Shown here in pieces: positions 25,134 to 33,843 of a DNA stretch of 64,000 nucleotides (position 1 is its first letter; the number at the start of each line of letters is the position of its first letter). This DNA is from Rhizobiaceae bacterium (GTDB taxonomy: Bacteria; Pseudomonadota; Alphaproteobacteria; Rhizobiales; Rhizobiaceae), in assembly GCA_028279875.1 (NCBI GenBank), contig JANQMU010000087.1, forward strand, positions 1 to 64,000, in the 5' to 3' direction. Position numbers and translations under genes: made by a program. Below the pieces are notes generated by a model. That model was not told the origin of the DNA, ran no database searches, and saw only the letters and a program-made list of their open reading frames with translations.

Positions 25134-25588
25134 TTATCGATTGGCAAGAGCCTGACCATCTGCCGTTTATGCTGGGCCGAATTCCAGGCGCATGGCGCGG
25201 TTTCGGCGAATGCGCGACCATGGGCGTAAGAAATGAAAACGGCCTGTGTGCCGTTGTGGTGTTTCACAATTGGTGTCCGGAAAGCGCTGTGCTGGAAATG
25301 AGCGCGGCGGCAACGGACAAGCGCTGGCTGACGCGCCCGGTGCTCTATTCTATGTTCAGCTATTGTTTCAACACGGCAGGATGCCAGATGGCGGTCCTGC
25401 GGGTCGGGACAGACAATGAGCCCATGCTTCGCATAGCGAAAAGATATGGGTTCGATCTTTACAAAATTCCTAGACTTCGCGGCCGGAGAGCAGACGAAAT
25501 GATCTGCACTCTCACTGAGGAAGCTTGGCGAACGAATCGGTTCACGAGGTCCACCAGTGGGAAAATCACGAGCGCCCGCGCCGCCTGA
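25130..25588 (+). CDS. GNAT-like acetyltransferase in the structural operon
   Basis: 152 aa. The sequence shows the GNAT layout: an N-terminal strand-helix, VVVFHNWCPESAVLEMSAAA as strands 3-4, then VLRVGTDNEPMLRIAKRYGFDLYKIP at the C-terminal motif, matching 'internal virion protein acetyltransferase-like' genes found between gp10 and ejection proteins in many podoviruses. Substrate unknown. It overlaps the gene before (ATGA) and the one after. Confidence 0.72.
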   Translation: MIIDWQEPDHLPFMLGRIPGAWRGFGECATMGVRNENGLCAVVVFHNWCPESAVLEMSAAATDKRWLTRPVLYSMFSYCFNTAGCQMAVLRVGTDNEPMLRIAKRYGFDLYKIPRLRGRRADEMICTLTEEAWRTNRFTRSTSGKITSARAA

Positions 25589-26546
25589 CCCCCGGGAAAC
25601 AGCGGCGGCACAGACCGGCACCAACATATCGACGGCCATAGCCAATGCCGCGCTGGGCAATGTCGACCAGATCACGCCATTCGGCACGCTGACCTATGAT
25701 CAGACCGGCACGCAGGCGGTATACGATCCAACGACCGGGACAACACACGAAGTTCCTACCTATCAGGCGACGACGGCGCTATCCCCCGAACAACAAGAAA
25801 TCTTGGCCCGGACACAAGGTGCGCAGACGAACCTTGCCGGCCTTGCTCAAACGCTCTCCGGTCAGGCGCAAACCGCGTTGGCGGACCCGTTCACGCTTGG
25901 AAATGAGGCTGTAGAAGATCGGCTGTTCCAATTGGGCAGCGCGCGGCTTGACCCGATGTTCGAACGGCAGAGAGCACAGCTTGAGCAGGATCTTGCCAAT
26001 CGCGGTATCCGTATCGGTTCAGCGGCGTATCAGACGGCGCAGGAGCAACAGCGGCAGGCGGAAGCAGACGCCTATAACCAACTCGCCTTGACTGGACGCG
26101 GACAGGCTGTTCAGGAGCAATTGGCGGAACGCGCGCAGCCGATCAATGAAATCACGGCGCTGCTTGGCGGTTCGCAAATCACGCAACCGACATTCCAGCC
26201 GACACAGCAACCGCAGATTCCGACCGTCGATTATGCCGGATTGGTCAATCAGAATTATCAAGCGCGGCTTGCCAATTTCCAGAACCAGCAGGCGTTCGGG
26301 CAAAATATCCTTGGCGGATTGTTCGGGCTGGGGGCCGGAATCATCGCGTCGGATATCCGTGTGAAGGAGAACATCCGTCGCGTTGGAACGCTCGATAACG
26401 GCCTACCGGTCTATGCATACAACTATATCACGGGCGGACCGACGCATATTGGCGTCATGGCCCAAGATGTCGAGACGGAGAACCCGGACGCTGTCATTGA
26501 AATAGCCGGCATCAAACACGTCGATTACAACAAGGCGGTGCTGTGA
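25557..26546 (+). CDS. Virion protein with C-terminal S74-type (endosialidase chaperone) domain
   Basis: 329 aa, GTG start, overlapping the acetyltransferase gene by 32 bp. The N-terminal and middle parts are Gln/Ala/Thr-rich helices (TLSGQAQTALADPF, RAQLEQDLANRGIRIGSAAYQTAQEQ). The end, SDIRVKENIRRVG with HIGVMAQDVE and a final HVDYNKAVL, is the S74 peptidase/chaperone signature. In fibres this domain trimerises and self-cleaves. Here it is attached to an ejection-type protein, an arrangement seen in other alphaproteobacterial podoviruses. Confidence 0.75.
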   Translation: MGKSRAPAPPDPRETAAAQTGTNISTAIANAALGNVDQITPFGTLTYDQTGTQAVYDPTTGTTHEVPTYQATTALSPEQQEILARTQGAQTNLAGLAQTLSGQAQTALADPFTLGNEAVEDRLFQLGSARLDPMFERQRAQLEQDLANRGIRIGSAAYQTAQEQQRQAEADAYNQLALTGRGQAVQEQLAERAQPINEITALLGGSQITQPTFQPTQQPQIPTVDYAGLVNQNYQARLANFQNQQAFGQNILGGLFGLGAGIIASDIRVKENIRRVGTLDNGLPVYAYNYITGGPTHIGVMAQDVETENPDAVIEIAGIKHVDYNKAVL

Positions 26547-29155
26547 TGGCGAACGGATTTATCTTCGGCGGCGATACCGGGCTTAGCTATCAGGATTTGG
26601 TGCGTCGACGTGCGATTGTAGAGGCGCTTGGCGCACAGCAGGCACGACGGGGCGCACCGCGCAACATCGGCGAGGGATTGTCCGCTCTGGGCTCGGCAAT
26701 CGGCTATCGGCGCGCCCTGTCCAATCTGAACCGGATGGAAGCGGCAGGCCAGCGCAGCGCTCAGGAAGCATTCTCGCCAATCGTCGCTGCATTGACCAAT
26801 CAATTCCCGGACACGGCGGCAGCCGGAGGCACGGCAGCCGGCGCAAACATCTTCGGGGAGGCGGGCAGTCTAGCGGAACGCGAAGCATATATCCGGGAAT
26901 CAGCTGCACAGCGCGGTGTGGACCCGGATACGGCGGTGCGCGTGGCCCGTTCAGAAGGATTGGCACCCGGCGTCTATCAAAGCAACGTCGTCAATGAGCA
27001 GGGCATAAGAGAGCCTTCGTTTGGTGATTTTCAGTTTTTGGTCGGCGGTCCCGGAACCGGATATCCGGAAGGTTTAGGGAATGAGTTTATCGCTCAGACG
27101 GGCCTTGATCCGCGTGATCGTTCAACATGGCGGCAGCAAATAGACTTCGCCCTTGATCAGGCGGTACATGGCGGATGGTCACCGTGGTATGGGGCAGCCA
27201 AAGCCGGTATCAGCCGATGGCAGGGTTTGCCGCGTCGACAAAGCGCTATCGAGGAACAGCGCGCGCCCGGTAACATACTGGCCGGTGGTGGCGATTTGGC
27301 TATGGCCGATGCATTGAGGGCAGCCGACCGGCTACAGACCGAAGCGCCTATTCAAGTAGCATCTGGCGAAAGCCAGTTGATACCGATTATTCGGAACGCG
27401 ACGAAGCGGCAGCTTGACGCGATGGACCCGGCCTTGATGTCAGTTGAGGAACGCGCGGCGGCGACAAAACGGTATCGCGAATTGGGCGATGAACTAGAAG
27501 CGCAGTTAGATCGGCCGCCGGCCGCCGCTCCAAGCCCGCCTGCGGTGGCAACGCCGGCCCCTGTACCAGCGCCCGTGCGTCCCGATGTAACGCGACCTGT
27601 CACGCCAACCCCGCCTGCAGCCTTAGAGCCGGCCCCACGTGGCCCAGTCGGGCGTGGCGGCGCATTGCCGCCGGTTATCTCGCCCGAACTTGACGAACGA
27701 ATTCGGGGCGCTCCTCAAGCGCGTCCGGCACCAAGGACGGTGGAAGAAATACCCGCGCAGGGCGTAGCGCCTGTGCAGGGTGCAGCGCCGGCACCGCGTG
27801 GCAGGCGAGAGCCCACACGGGCCGAACGTCTTGCGATGTTCAACGAATTCGTGAGGCGTAGCGGCTCACGGCAACTTGCCGAAGCCGATCCGACAAGGGG
27901 CATATTGGGCGCGCTTACGGGATTGGGACGTCCGACCCGCCGGCCGGGCTTCCCGCCACGGCCCATCACGATAGAGGGGACGGCTGTTGCCAATGTCGAT
28001 CCGGGGACCGTGCCCGGACAGCGCGCACCCGGCAATATGCTGGCCGGAGGCGATGACGCGGCGGTGCGTGATGCTTTGCTCGCTGCCGACGCGATGGCCG
28101 GGACCAATGTAGCGCCACGGACATTGGATCGGCCCGGGACACAGCCCGCCAATGTGAACATCTTCGGTGAACCGCAGGCTGCGCCGGTAGCGTCGACGGG
28201 AACAGGACTTAGGTCGCCGGCGCTTATCCAAGCGCTGTTGAACGCCGCTCAAAACCCGTTCTTGTCAGAAGGTCAACAGCGGATCGTTGGTGCATTGCTG
28301 AATCAGGCACTGACACCGCAGGAACGGCCCGACCCGATAACGCTCGGAACGGGTGATGTGCTTGTGGACCCGCGCACCGGCCGGCAAATCGCGGCGGGCG
28401 CACCGGCAACGCCAAGAGCGCCGACCGTGGTCGAAGTCTTTACCGAAGGCGGCGGCCGTCAGATGATGCTGTACAACCCGGAGACACAACAATTCGAGCC
28501 TCTAGGCGGAGAAGCACCACCGCGTGGTGGAACCACGTTCAGTGTGGACCCTGAAACCGGAGCCATTCAGTTCAGTCAAGGCGGTGTTGCGCAGGATGGT
28601 ATCCAGATGGGCAAACCGCCGACAGAGGCGGAAAGCAAGACCATCGTATATGTCACCCGAGCGGCCGGCGCATTGCCGGTCTTGGATCAATATGACGTCG
28701 AATTGAAGGACTTTTGGCAGCAAATACTGGGGCAAGACCCGACCGGAGCAATACGCCAATTTCAGACGCCGGAATATCAGCAGGCGCGGCAGGCGGGGCT
28801 TGAATTCCTGCAAGCCATTCTGCGGAAAGACACGGGAGCAGCGATCACTCCGGCTGAGACGGAAGAATACGGTAAGACCTATCTTCCCCAGCCGGGGGAT
28901 GGGGACGAAGTGATTCAGCAAAAGCGGCAATCCCGCCGCCGTGCGCTTGAAGCCATGGAACGGGGCTTGTTTGGCAAGGAATTGCTGCTGTGGGAGCGTA
29001 ACGAGCGCCTGAAGGAGGAAAGGGCGGTAGAAGACAACGGAGACCTGCCGCGTCCGCAAACACAGGCCGAATACGACGCATTGCCGCCCGGCGCGGTATA
29101 CATCGATCCGGAAGACGGTAAGCGCTACCGGAAACCCGCCGGAGGCAATCCCTAA
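26546..29155 (+). CDS. Large internal virion/ejection protein
   Basis: 869 aa. Ala/Pro/Arg-rich. Residues about 95-230 contain a lysozyme/lytic transglycosylase-like region (ESAAQRGVDPDTAVRVARSEGLAPG, then SFGDFQFLVGG and FIAQTGLDPRDRSTWRQQIDFAL), with E132 in ARSEG as the candidate catalytic acid. That would open peptidoglycan during DNA entry. The middle is Pro-rich and low-complexity; two APGN(I/M)LAGG repeats occur (about 237 and 491). Start at 26546 uses a TGATG overlap. Confidence 0.75.
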   Translation: MANGFIFGGDTGLSYQDLVRRRAIVEALGAQQARRGAPRNIGEGLSALGSAIGYRRALSNLNRMEAAGQRSAQEAFSPIVAALTNQFPDTAAAGGTAAGANIFGEAGSLAEREAYIRESAAQRGVDPDTAVRVARSEGLAPGVYQSNVVNEQGIREPSFGDFQFLVGGPGTGYPEGLGNEFIAQTGLDPRDRSTWRQQIDFALDQAVHGGWSPWYGAAKAGISRWQGLPRRQSAIEEQRAPGNILAGGGDLAMADALRAADRLQTEAPIQVASGESQLIPIIRNATKRQLDAMDPALMSVEERAAATKRYRELGDELEAQLDRPPAAAPSPPAVATPAPVPAPVRPDVTRPVTPTPPAALEPAPRGPVGRGGALPPVISPELDERIRGAPQARPAPRTVEEIPAQGVAPVQGAAPAPRGRREPTRAERLAMFNEFVRRSGSRQLAEADPTRGILGALTGLGRPTRRPGFPPRPITIEGTAVANVDPGTVPGQRAPGNMLAGGDDAAVRDALLAADAMAGTNVAPRTLDRPGTQPANVNIFGEPQAAPVASTGTGLRSPALIQALLNAAQNPFLSEGQQRIVGALLNQALTPQERPDPITLGTGDVLVDPRTGRQIAAGAPATPRAPTVVEVFTEGGGRQMMLYNPETQQFEPLGGEAPPRGGTTFSVDPETGAIQFSQGGVAQDGIQMGKPPTEAESKTIVYVTRAAGALPVLDQYDVELKDFWQQILGQDPTGAIRQFQTPEYQQARQAGLEFLQAILRKDTGAAITPAETEEYGKTYLPQPGDGDEVIQQKRQSRRRALEAMERGLFGKELLLWERNERLKEERAVEDNGDLPRPQTQAEYDALPPGAVYIDPEDGKRYRKPAGGNP

Positions 29156-31284
29156 TGCCTCGATTTGACGGGATACCGGTGGAGGATGAACGCAAGCCGC
29201 GATTTGGTGGTCAGCGGGTGCCGGAAGAAACAGCCTATGTTCAACCGCCCGCGCCACCCGGTTTTGTTCTGGACCCGAACACGGGGCAAATGGTGGATGT
29301 TGGCCGTATTGCTCAAGAGCAATCGCAAGGCGTATTGGGACAGATCGGGTCATTCGGCGGGACGGCAATTCGCGGCATCCCATTCGTCGGTGAATACTTT
29401 GACGAATTGATTGGCCAACAAGCCGGACCTGTCGCGCAAGGTGTTGCACGTGAGCGCGTTCGACAGTTCGAAGAACAGAATCCGAACGTAGCGCTTGCTG
29501 GCCAGATCGGGGCCGGTGTGTCCGCCGCTCTGCCAGCTGCGGTCTATGGAGGGCCGTTAGTTGGCGCTATGGCCCCAACGTCATTGGCGGGCCAGTCCGC
29601 ATTGGGGCTTGGCGTAGGAGCGCTGGCGGGCGGAACAGAGGGCGTTGTGAGCGGCTATGGTGCGGGAACCACGCCCGAAGAACGTGCGCGACTGGCACAA
29701 GAGAGAGGGCTTACCGGAACCGCTCTTGGAGCCGGCATAGGTGCAGCGGCCCCAGCGATAACGGCAGGGGCCGGCCGTCTGATCAGCGGCGCGCAAAACC
29801 TTGTTCAACGATTGAGGCCGGCATCCGAAGGTGTCAGGGCCGTACAGCGCACGTCCATCGCTACCACGCCACGGGAACAAGTCATCCGCGCCTTGGTAGC
29901 GGACGATGCGACGGGCGGGGCGCGAGCTGCAATGCGGCGCGCGGGACCGGAAGCCATGCTAGCAGATGCCGGACCAAGTAGCCGCAAGTTGCTTGACGCG
30001 GTTGTTGCCGAAAGCGGCCCGGCCGCGCAGATCGGCCGCGAAGCCGTTGAACAGCGGGCCGCGCGGGCCGGACAGCAAGTCACGCGGGCGCTTGATGAAA
30101 CGCTTGGCGGACCGCAGGGCATTCGTTCAACGGCCCGTGAAATCGCCGAACGGACAGCGCCCGCCCGTCAGCGCGCCTATACCGCCGCTTATGCACGGCC
30201 AATCGATTATGCTGCTGCCAGCGGACGGAATATCGAGAACGTCTTGGAGCGCATTCCGGACCGAATCAAACGCGGTGCCATTCAGCGCGCGAATGAGGCG
30301 ATGATTGCGGAAGGTCGACGGAACCAACAAATCCTCGCATCCATAGCCGATGATGGCACGGTGACATTCACACGGCCGCCGAATGTCGAGCAACTGGATT
30401 ATATCAAGAGGGCGCTTGGCGAGATTGGCGCGGAAGATATCGACCAGTTCGGGCGCAGGACGGCCACGGGGAACCGTGCCGCCAGACTAGCACGGGAATT
30501 GCGCGATGCAGTTGGGGACGCAGTGCCGCAATACAACCGCGCGGTGCAGCTTGGCGGTGACAAGATCGCCGAAGATAATGCGCTCGCGCTTGGCCAGCGC
30601 CTTTTGCGGCGGGGCACAACCCGTGAGCAAGTGGCAGAAGCCGTGCAGGGCTACACACGGGCCGAAAGGCGGGCAGCAGCGCAAGGATTGCGAGCAACAA
30701 TCGATGAAGAACTTTCGCAGGTGCAACGAACCATCACCGATGGAAATATCGACGCCCGCGAAGCAACCAAAGCGATCAAACAATTTTCCAGTCGGGCCAA
30801 TCGGGAAAAAATTTCACTGATCCTTGGAAAGGAAAATGCCGACCGTCTGCTTTCCCGAATAGATGAGGCGGCTACGTCGCTCGATCTTCGCGCGGCCATC
30901 ACCGAAAACTCAAAAACGTTCGTGCGCCAGGAAACAAAAAGGGCCATTCGTGAAGCAACGGAAGCGGGCCCTGTACAGCAATTGGCGGCGGGTCGACCGC
31001 TTAATGCCGTCCAGCGCGTCATACAGGCGCTGACTGGCACACGTCCGCAGGACATCACAGCCCGTCAAGATGAATTCTATGCGCAAATCGTCCGCGCGCT
31101 GACACAACCCCGCGGCCCGGAAGCCCGGCTGTTGTTCGAAGGGCTTACGGAAATGGGCCGCACGGCAACACAGAATCGCGCGGCAAGAGAGCGGATTGCA
31201 CGAGAATTGACCGGGACAGCAGCCCTTTCGGGGCAGCAAGCCGGAACCCGTGCCCTAACGAGAAATGGTGCTGGGCCGCGATGA
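29155..31284 (+). CDS. Second ejection protein / DNA transfer protein
   Basis: 709 aa. Contains a long Gly/Ala-rich hydrophobic part (about 105-215), typical of podovirus internal proteins that form a membrane-crossing channel, followed by Arg/Ala-rich helices (RAGQQVTRALDETLGG and others) to the end. No catalytic motif. It begins on a TAATG overlap with the previous ejection gene. P22 gp7/gp20/gp16 occupy equivalent positions. Confidence 0.7.
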   Translation: MPRFDGIPVEDERKPRFGGQRVPEETAYVQPPAPPGFVLDPNTGQMVDVGRIAQEQSQGVLGQIGSFGGTAIRGIPFVGEYFDELIGQQAGPVAQGVARERVRQFEEQNPNVALAGQIGAGVSAALPAAVYGGPLVGAMAPTSLAGQSALGLGVGALAGGTEGVVSGYGAGTTPEERARLAQERGLTGTALGAGIGAAAPAITAGAGRLISGAQNLVQRLRPASEGVRAVQRTSIATTPREQVIRALVADDATGGARAAMRRAGPEAMLADAGPSSRKLLDAVVAESGPAAQIGREAVEQRAARAGQQVTRALDETLGGPQGIRSTAREIAERTAPARQRAYTAAYARPIDYAAASGRNIENVLERIPDRIKRGAIQRANEAMIAEGRRNQQILASIADDGTVTFTRPPNVEQLDYIKRALGEIGAEDIDQFGRRTATGNRAARLARELRDAVGDAVPQYNRAVQLGGDKIAEDNALALGQRLLRRGTTREQVAEAVQGYTRAERRAAAQGLRATIDEELSQVQRTITDGNIDAREATKAIKQFSSRANREKISLILGKENADRLLSRIDEAATSLDLRAAITENSKTFVRQETKRAIREATEAGPVQQLAAGRPLNAVQRVIQALTGTRPQDITARQDEFYAQIVRALTQPRGPEARLLFEGLTEMGRTATQNRAARERIARELTGTAALSGQQAGTRALTRNGAGPR

Positions 31285-31308
31285 CGGCTTAAATAAGGGA
31301 CCAATAAA

Positions 31309-32616
31309 ATGCCTAGAGACGGAAGCGGCAACTATACGTTGCCTGCCAGCTATGTGGCGACTGCCGGGACGGTCATTCAAAGCGTCCAGCAACACAACAC
31401 GCCGCTTGAAGACATCGAAGCAGATCTGAATGAAGACAGGCCGATTGTGGCGGGCGGCACGGGTGCGTCAACGGAAGTCGCGGCATCGGATAACCTGTCA
31501 ACCAAGGGCGCGGATATCGCATCCGCGTCAACCACCGACCTGTCTGCCGCGACTGGTGTATATGTCACCGTCACAGGAACAACGACGATTACTGCATTTG
31601 GTACGGCAGCCGCCGGGATTTTGCGCTATGTCCGGTTTTCCGATGTTCTCACGATCACGCACAATGCGTCATCACTGATCCTGCCGAACGGTGCGAGCGT
31701 CACAACGGTAGCAGGGGACACTGGTATCTTTGCATCGGAAGGTGGCGGAAACTGGCGGTGCATTGGCGGCACGATAGCCACCGCTGTTTCGCGCGATCCA
31801 TCACCGCAGCTTGGGGGCGATCTTGACGCCAATGGAAACCAGATTCAGTGGTCGAAAGGGGCAGATGTCGCGTCCGCCGCAGCGCTGCCAATACTCACCG
31901 ATGGCAATTACTTCGATGTCACCGGCACCACTACAATCACGTCCATAAACACGGCCGGTGGCAACGGGACAATCGCGCCGGTAATCAAGTTGCATTTCGA
32001 TGGCGCGTTGACGCTGACACACCACGCAACAGACCTGATACTGCCGAGTGGCGCGAATATCACCACAGCAGCGGGTGACGAAGCCGAGTTTGTCGAATAT
32101 GCGTCCGGCGATTGGCGCTGCACCAACTACACAAAAGCAAATGGCGAAGCGGTTGTCGGCAGTGGGACAATCGTTCAGGTGGTCAACACACAAACCGGCG
32201 CGGTGGCAACGGGCACTACAACAATACCGGATGATGACACGATCCCGCAAAATACCGAGGGCGATCAGTACATGTCGCTCGCAATCACGCCAACCAACGC
32301 CAGCAACCGGCTGCTGATTCAGGTTGTCGGAAACTTTGCGGTCAGTAGCCAAGACGTGCATACGACCGCCCTGTTTCAGGATAGCACAGCGAATGCTCTA
32401 GCTGCGGGGCAGACGACTGGCTCTGGCATCTCAAACAACGTGTTCCAATGTATCGTTAATCACGAAATGGCTGCGGGAACGACCGCCGCCACGACGTTTA
32501 ACGTGAGAGCTGGAAACTCTAGTCCTGGGACGACAACATTCAATGGAACCGGTGGCGCGCGTGAACTTGGCGGGGTGATGGCTTCATCGATCACAATTAC
32601 GGAAATAGCAGTATGA
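31309..32616 (+). CDS. Tail fibre-like protein with internal repeats
   Basis: 435 aa, Thr/Ala/Gly-rich and almost devoid of charged clusters. Starts PRDGSGNYTLPASYVATAG, an N-terminus common in tail fibres. Two homologous repeats (THNASSLILPNGASVTTVAG and THHATDLILPSGANITTAAG) point to stacked beta units along a fibre shaft. The C-terminal 100 residues (AAGTTAATTFNVRAGNSSPG) likely form the receptor-binding tip. Receptor unknown. Confidence 0.75.
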   Translation: MPRDGSGNYTLPASYVATAGTVIQSVQQHNTPLEDIEADLNEDRPIVAGGTGASTEVAASDNLSTKGADIASASTTDLSAATGVYVTVTGTTTITAFGTAAAGILRYVRFSDVLTITHNASSLILPNGASVTTVAGDTGIFASEGGGNWRCIGGTIATAVSRDPSPQLGGDLDANGNQIQWSKGADVASAAALPILTDGNYFDVTGTTTITSINTAGGNGTIAPVIKLHFDGALTLTHHATDLILPSGANITTAAGDEAEFVEYASGDWRCTNYTKANGEAVVGSGTIVQVVNTQTGAVATGTTTIPDDDTIPQNTEGDQYMSLAITPTNASNRLLIQVVGNFAVSSQDVHTTALFQDSTANALAAGQTTGSGISNNVFQCIVNHEMAAGTTAATTFNVRAGNSSPGTTTFNGTGGARELGGVMASSITITEIAV

Positions 32617-32879
32617 CCAATATAGCGGTAGTCATTGGCTGGAAATTTGAGCACCAACCGGGGATGCGATGCGATGAAATTGTCATCGAACGTACCAATG
32701 AAGAAACGGGGAAAATTGAAAAGGAATTCACTGGTCGATTGGCCATTACAGAGTTTCCAGGCGGAATCCCATCACAGGCAGATCAAGACAAATGGACAGC
32801 CGAGTATGAAGAATACCAAGCGCAGTTAGACCGGCCGTCGCCCGTCACGGCCCCATCAACCTTTGGTATTGCGCACTAG
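32613..32879 (+). CDS. Small protein after the tail fibre
   Basis: 88 aa, ATGA-coupled to the fibre gene. It begins with a compact strand pattern (MTNIAVVIGWKFEHQPGMRC) and has a helical acidic middle. The location behind a fibre gene is where fibre chaperones are often encoded, but no chaperone family is recognised. Confidence 0.6.
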   Translation: MTNIAVVIGWKFEHQPGMRCDEIVIERTNEETGKIEKEFTGRLAITEFPGGIPSQADQDKWTAEYEEYQAQLDRPSPVTAPSTFGIAH

Positions 32880-32883
32880 GTCC

Positions 32884-33840
32884 ATGCGCGGTAATAGCGG
32901 CCCCATTCGCAACGGGACCGCTAAAAATATCTTGAAAATAGCAACAGAGTTTAATGCTTGTGAAATATGCGGAGCCAATGACTGGCACGTAATTTATGAT
33001 GGGCCAATTCGTGATGGGTCATATGGCAGTTTGCGGACTGGCGCAACGGTTGCACGGTGCGGAACATGTGGCGTTGATCGATTGGTTGAAAAGCATTGTC
33101 CAGATGAGGAGTTCTATGAAGGCGATGCCTATCGTCGCCGATTGCGTCAACGATTGACGACTAGCGCGTATTTCCCCACAGCGGACAAGTCGCAAGAGTT
33201 TGTGTTCCAAGTGTTAGGCTATGGGACTCTACGCAACAAGGTTGTCGCTGATGTCGGGTGTGCCGGTGGTAGCTTTCTGGATCATGTGGCCGGAGTGGCG
33301 GGGCAAATGTTAGCCATAGAGCCGTCCAGCATTTACCACGAATCTCTGAGACAGCGCGGGTACTCAGTCTATTCATACACGAGCGAGGCCGGGGCAGAAT
33401 TCGCGGGCGCGGTGGATTTAGCGATTGCGCAGCAAGTAATTGAGCATGTCCGTAATCCGTTGCAGTTTCTCCAAGAAATAAGGGGGCTTTTGTCGCCGGG
33501 CGGCAAGTTGCTGATAACTACGCCTAATCGCCGCGATATTCTTATGGATCTGTTGCCGGACGATTTTCCACCGTTCTTTTATCGCACGGTCCATCGGTGG
33601 TATTTTGACACAGCCTCATTGTCCGAGTGTGCGGAACGCGCCGGTTTCCAGGTTGACGGAGCGCGCACGGTTCATCGATATGGCATGTCAAATGCGCTGC
33701 TTTGGATGCGGGAACGCCGACCATGCGGCGATGTGCGGTTAGAGGATATCGAGCCGCAAGCTGATCGCATGTGGCGCGGCTATTTGGAAGGCATTGACCG
33801 CGCTGACTGCATATTCATGACATTGAGTGTCAGGAAATAG
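32884..33840 (+). CDS. Zinc-ribbon class I SAM-dependent methyltransferase (phage cargo)
   Basis: 318 aa. N-terminal zinc ribbon with C26-x2-C29 (CEICG) and C59-x2-C62 (CGTCG), then motif I VADVGCAGGSFL (121-132), an acidic IEPSS turn, and LLSPGGKLLITTPN at motif post-II. This zinc-ribbon plus methyltransferase arrangement is common in sugar and surface-glycan methyltransferases. ATG 32884 is chosen over the upstream TTG at 32863, which overlaps the preceding gene. It converges with the ABC transporter gene 4 bp away. Probably a lysogenic-conversion gene. Confidence 0.8.
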   Translation: MRGNSGPIRNGTAKNILKIATEFNACEICGANDWHVIYDGPIRDGSYGSLRTGATVARCGTCGVDRLVEKHCPDEEFYEGDAYRRRLRQRLTTSAYFPTADKSQEFVFQVLGYGTLRNKVVADVGCAGGSFLDHVAGVAGQMLAIEPSSIYHESLRQRGYSVYSYTSEAGAEFAGAVDLAIAQQVIEHVRNPLQFLQEIRGLLSPGGKLLITTPNRRDILMDLLPDDFPPFFYRTVHRWYFDTASLSECAERAGFQVDGARTVHRYGMSNALLWMRERRPCGDVRLEDIEPQADRMWRGYLEGIDRADCIFMTLSVRK

Positions 33841-33843
33841 CAT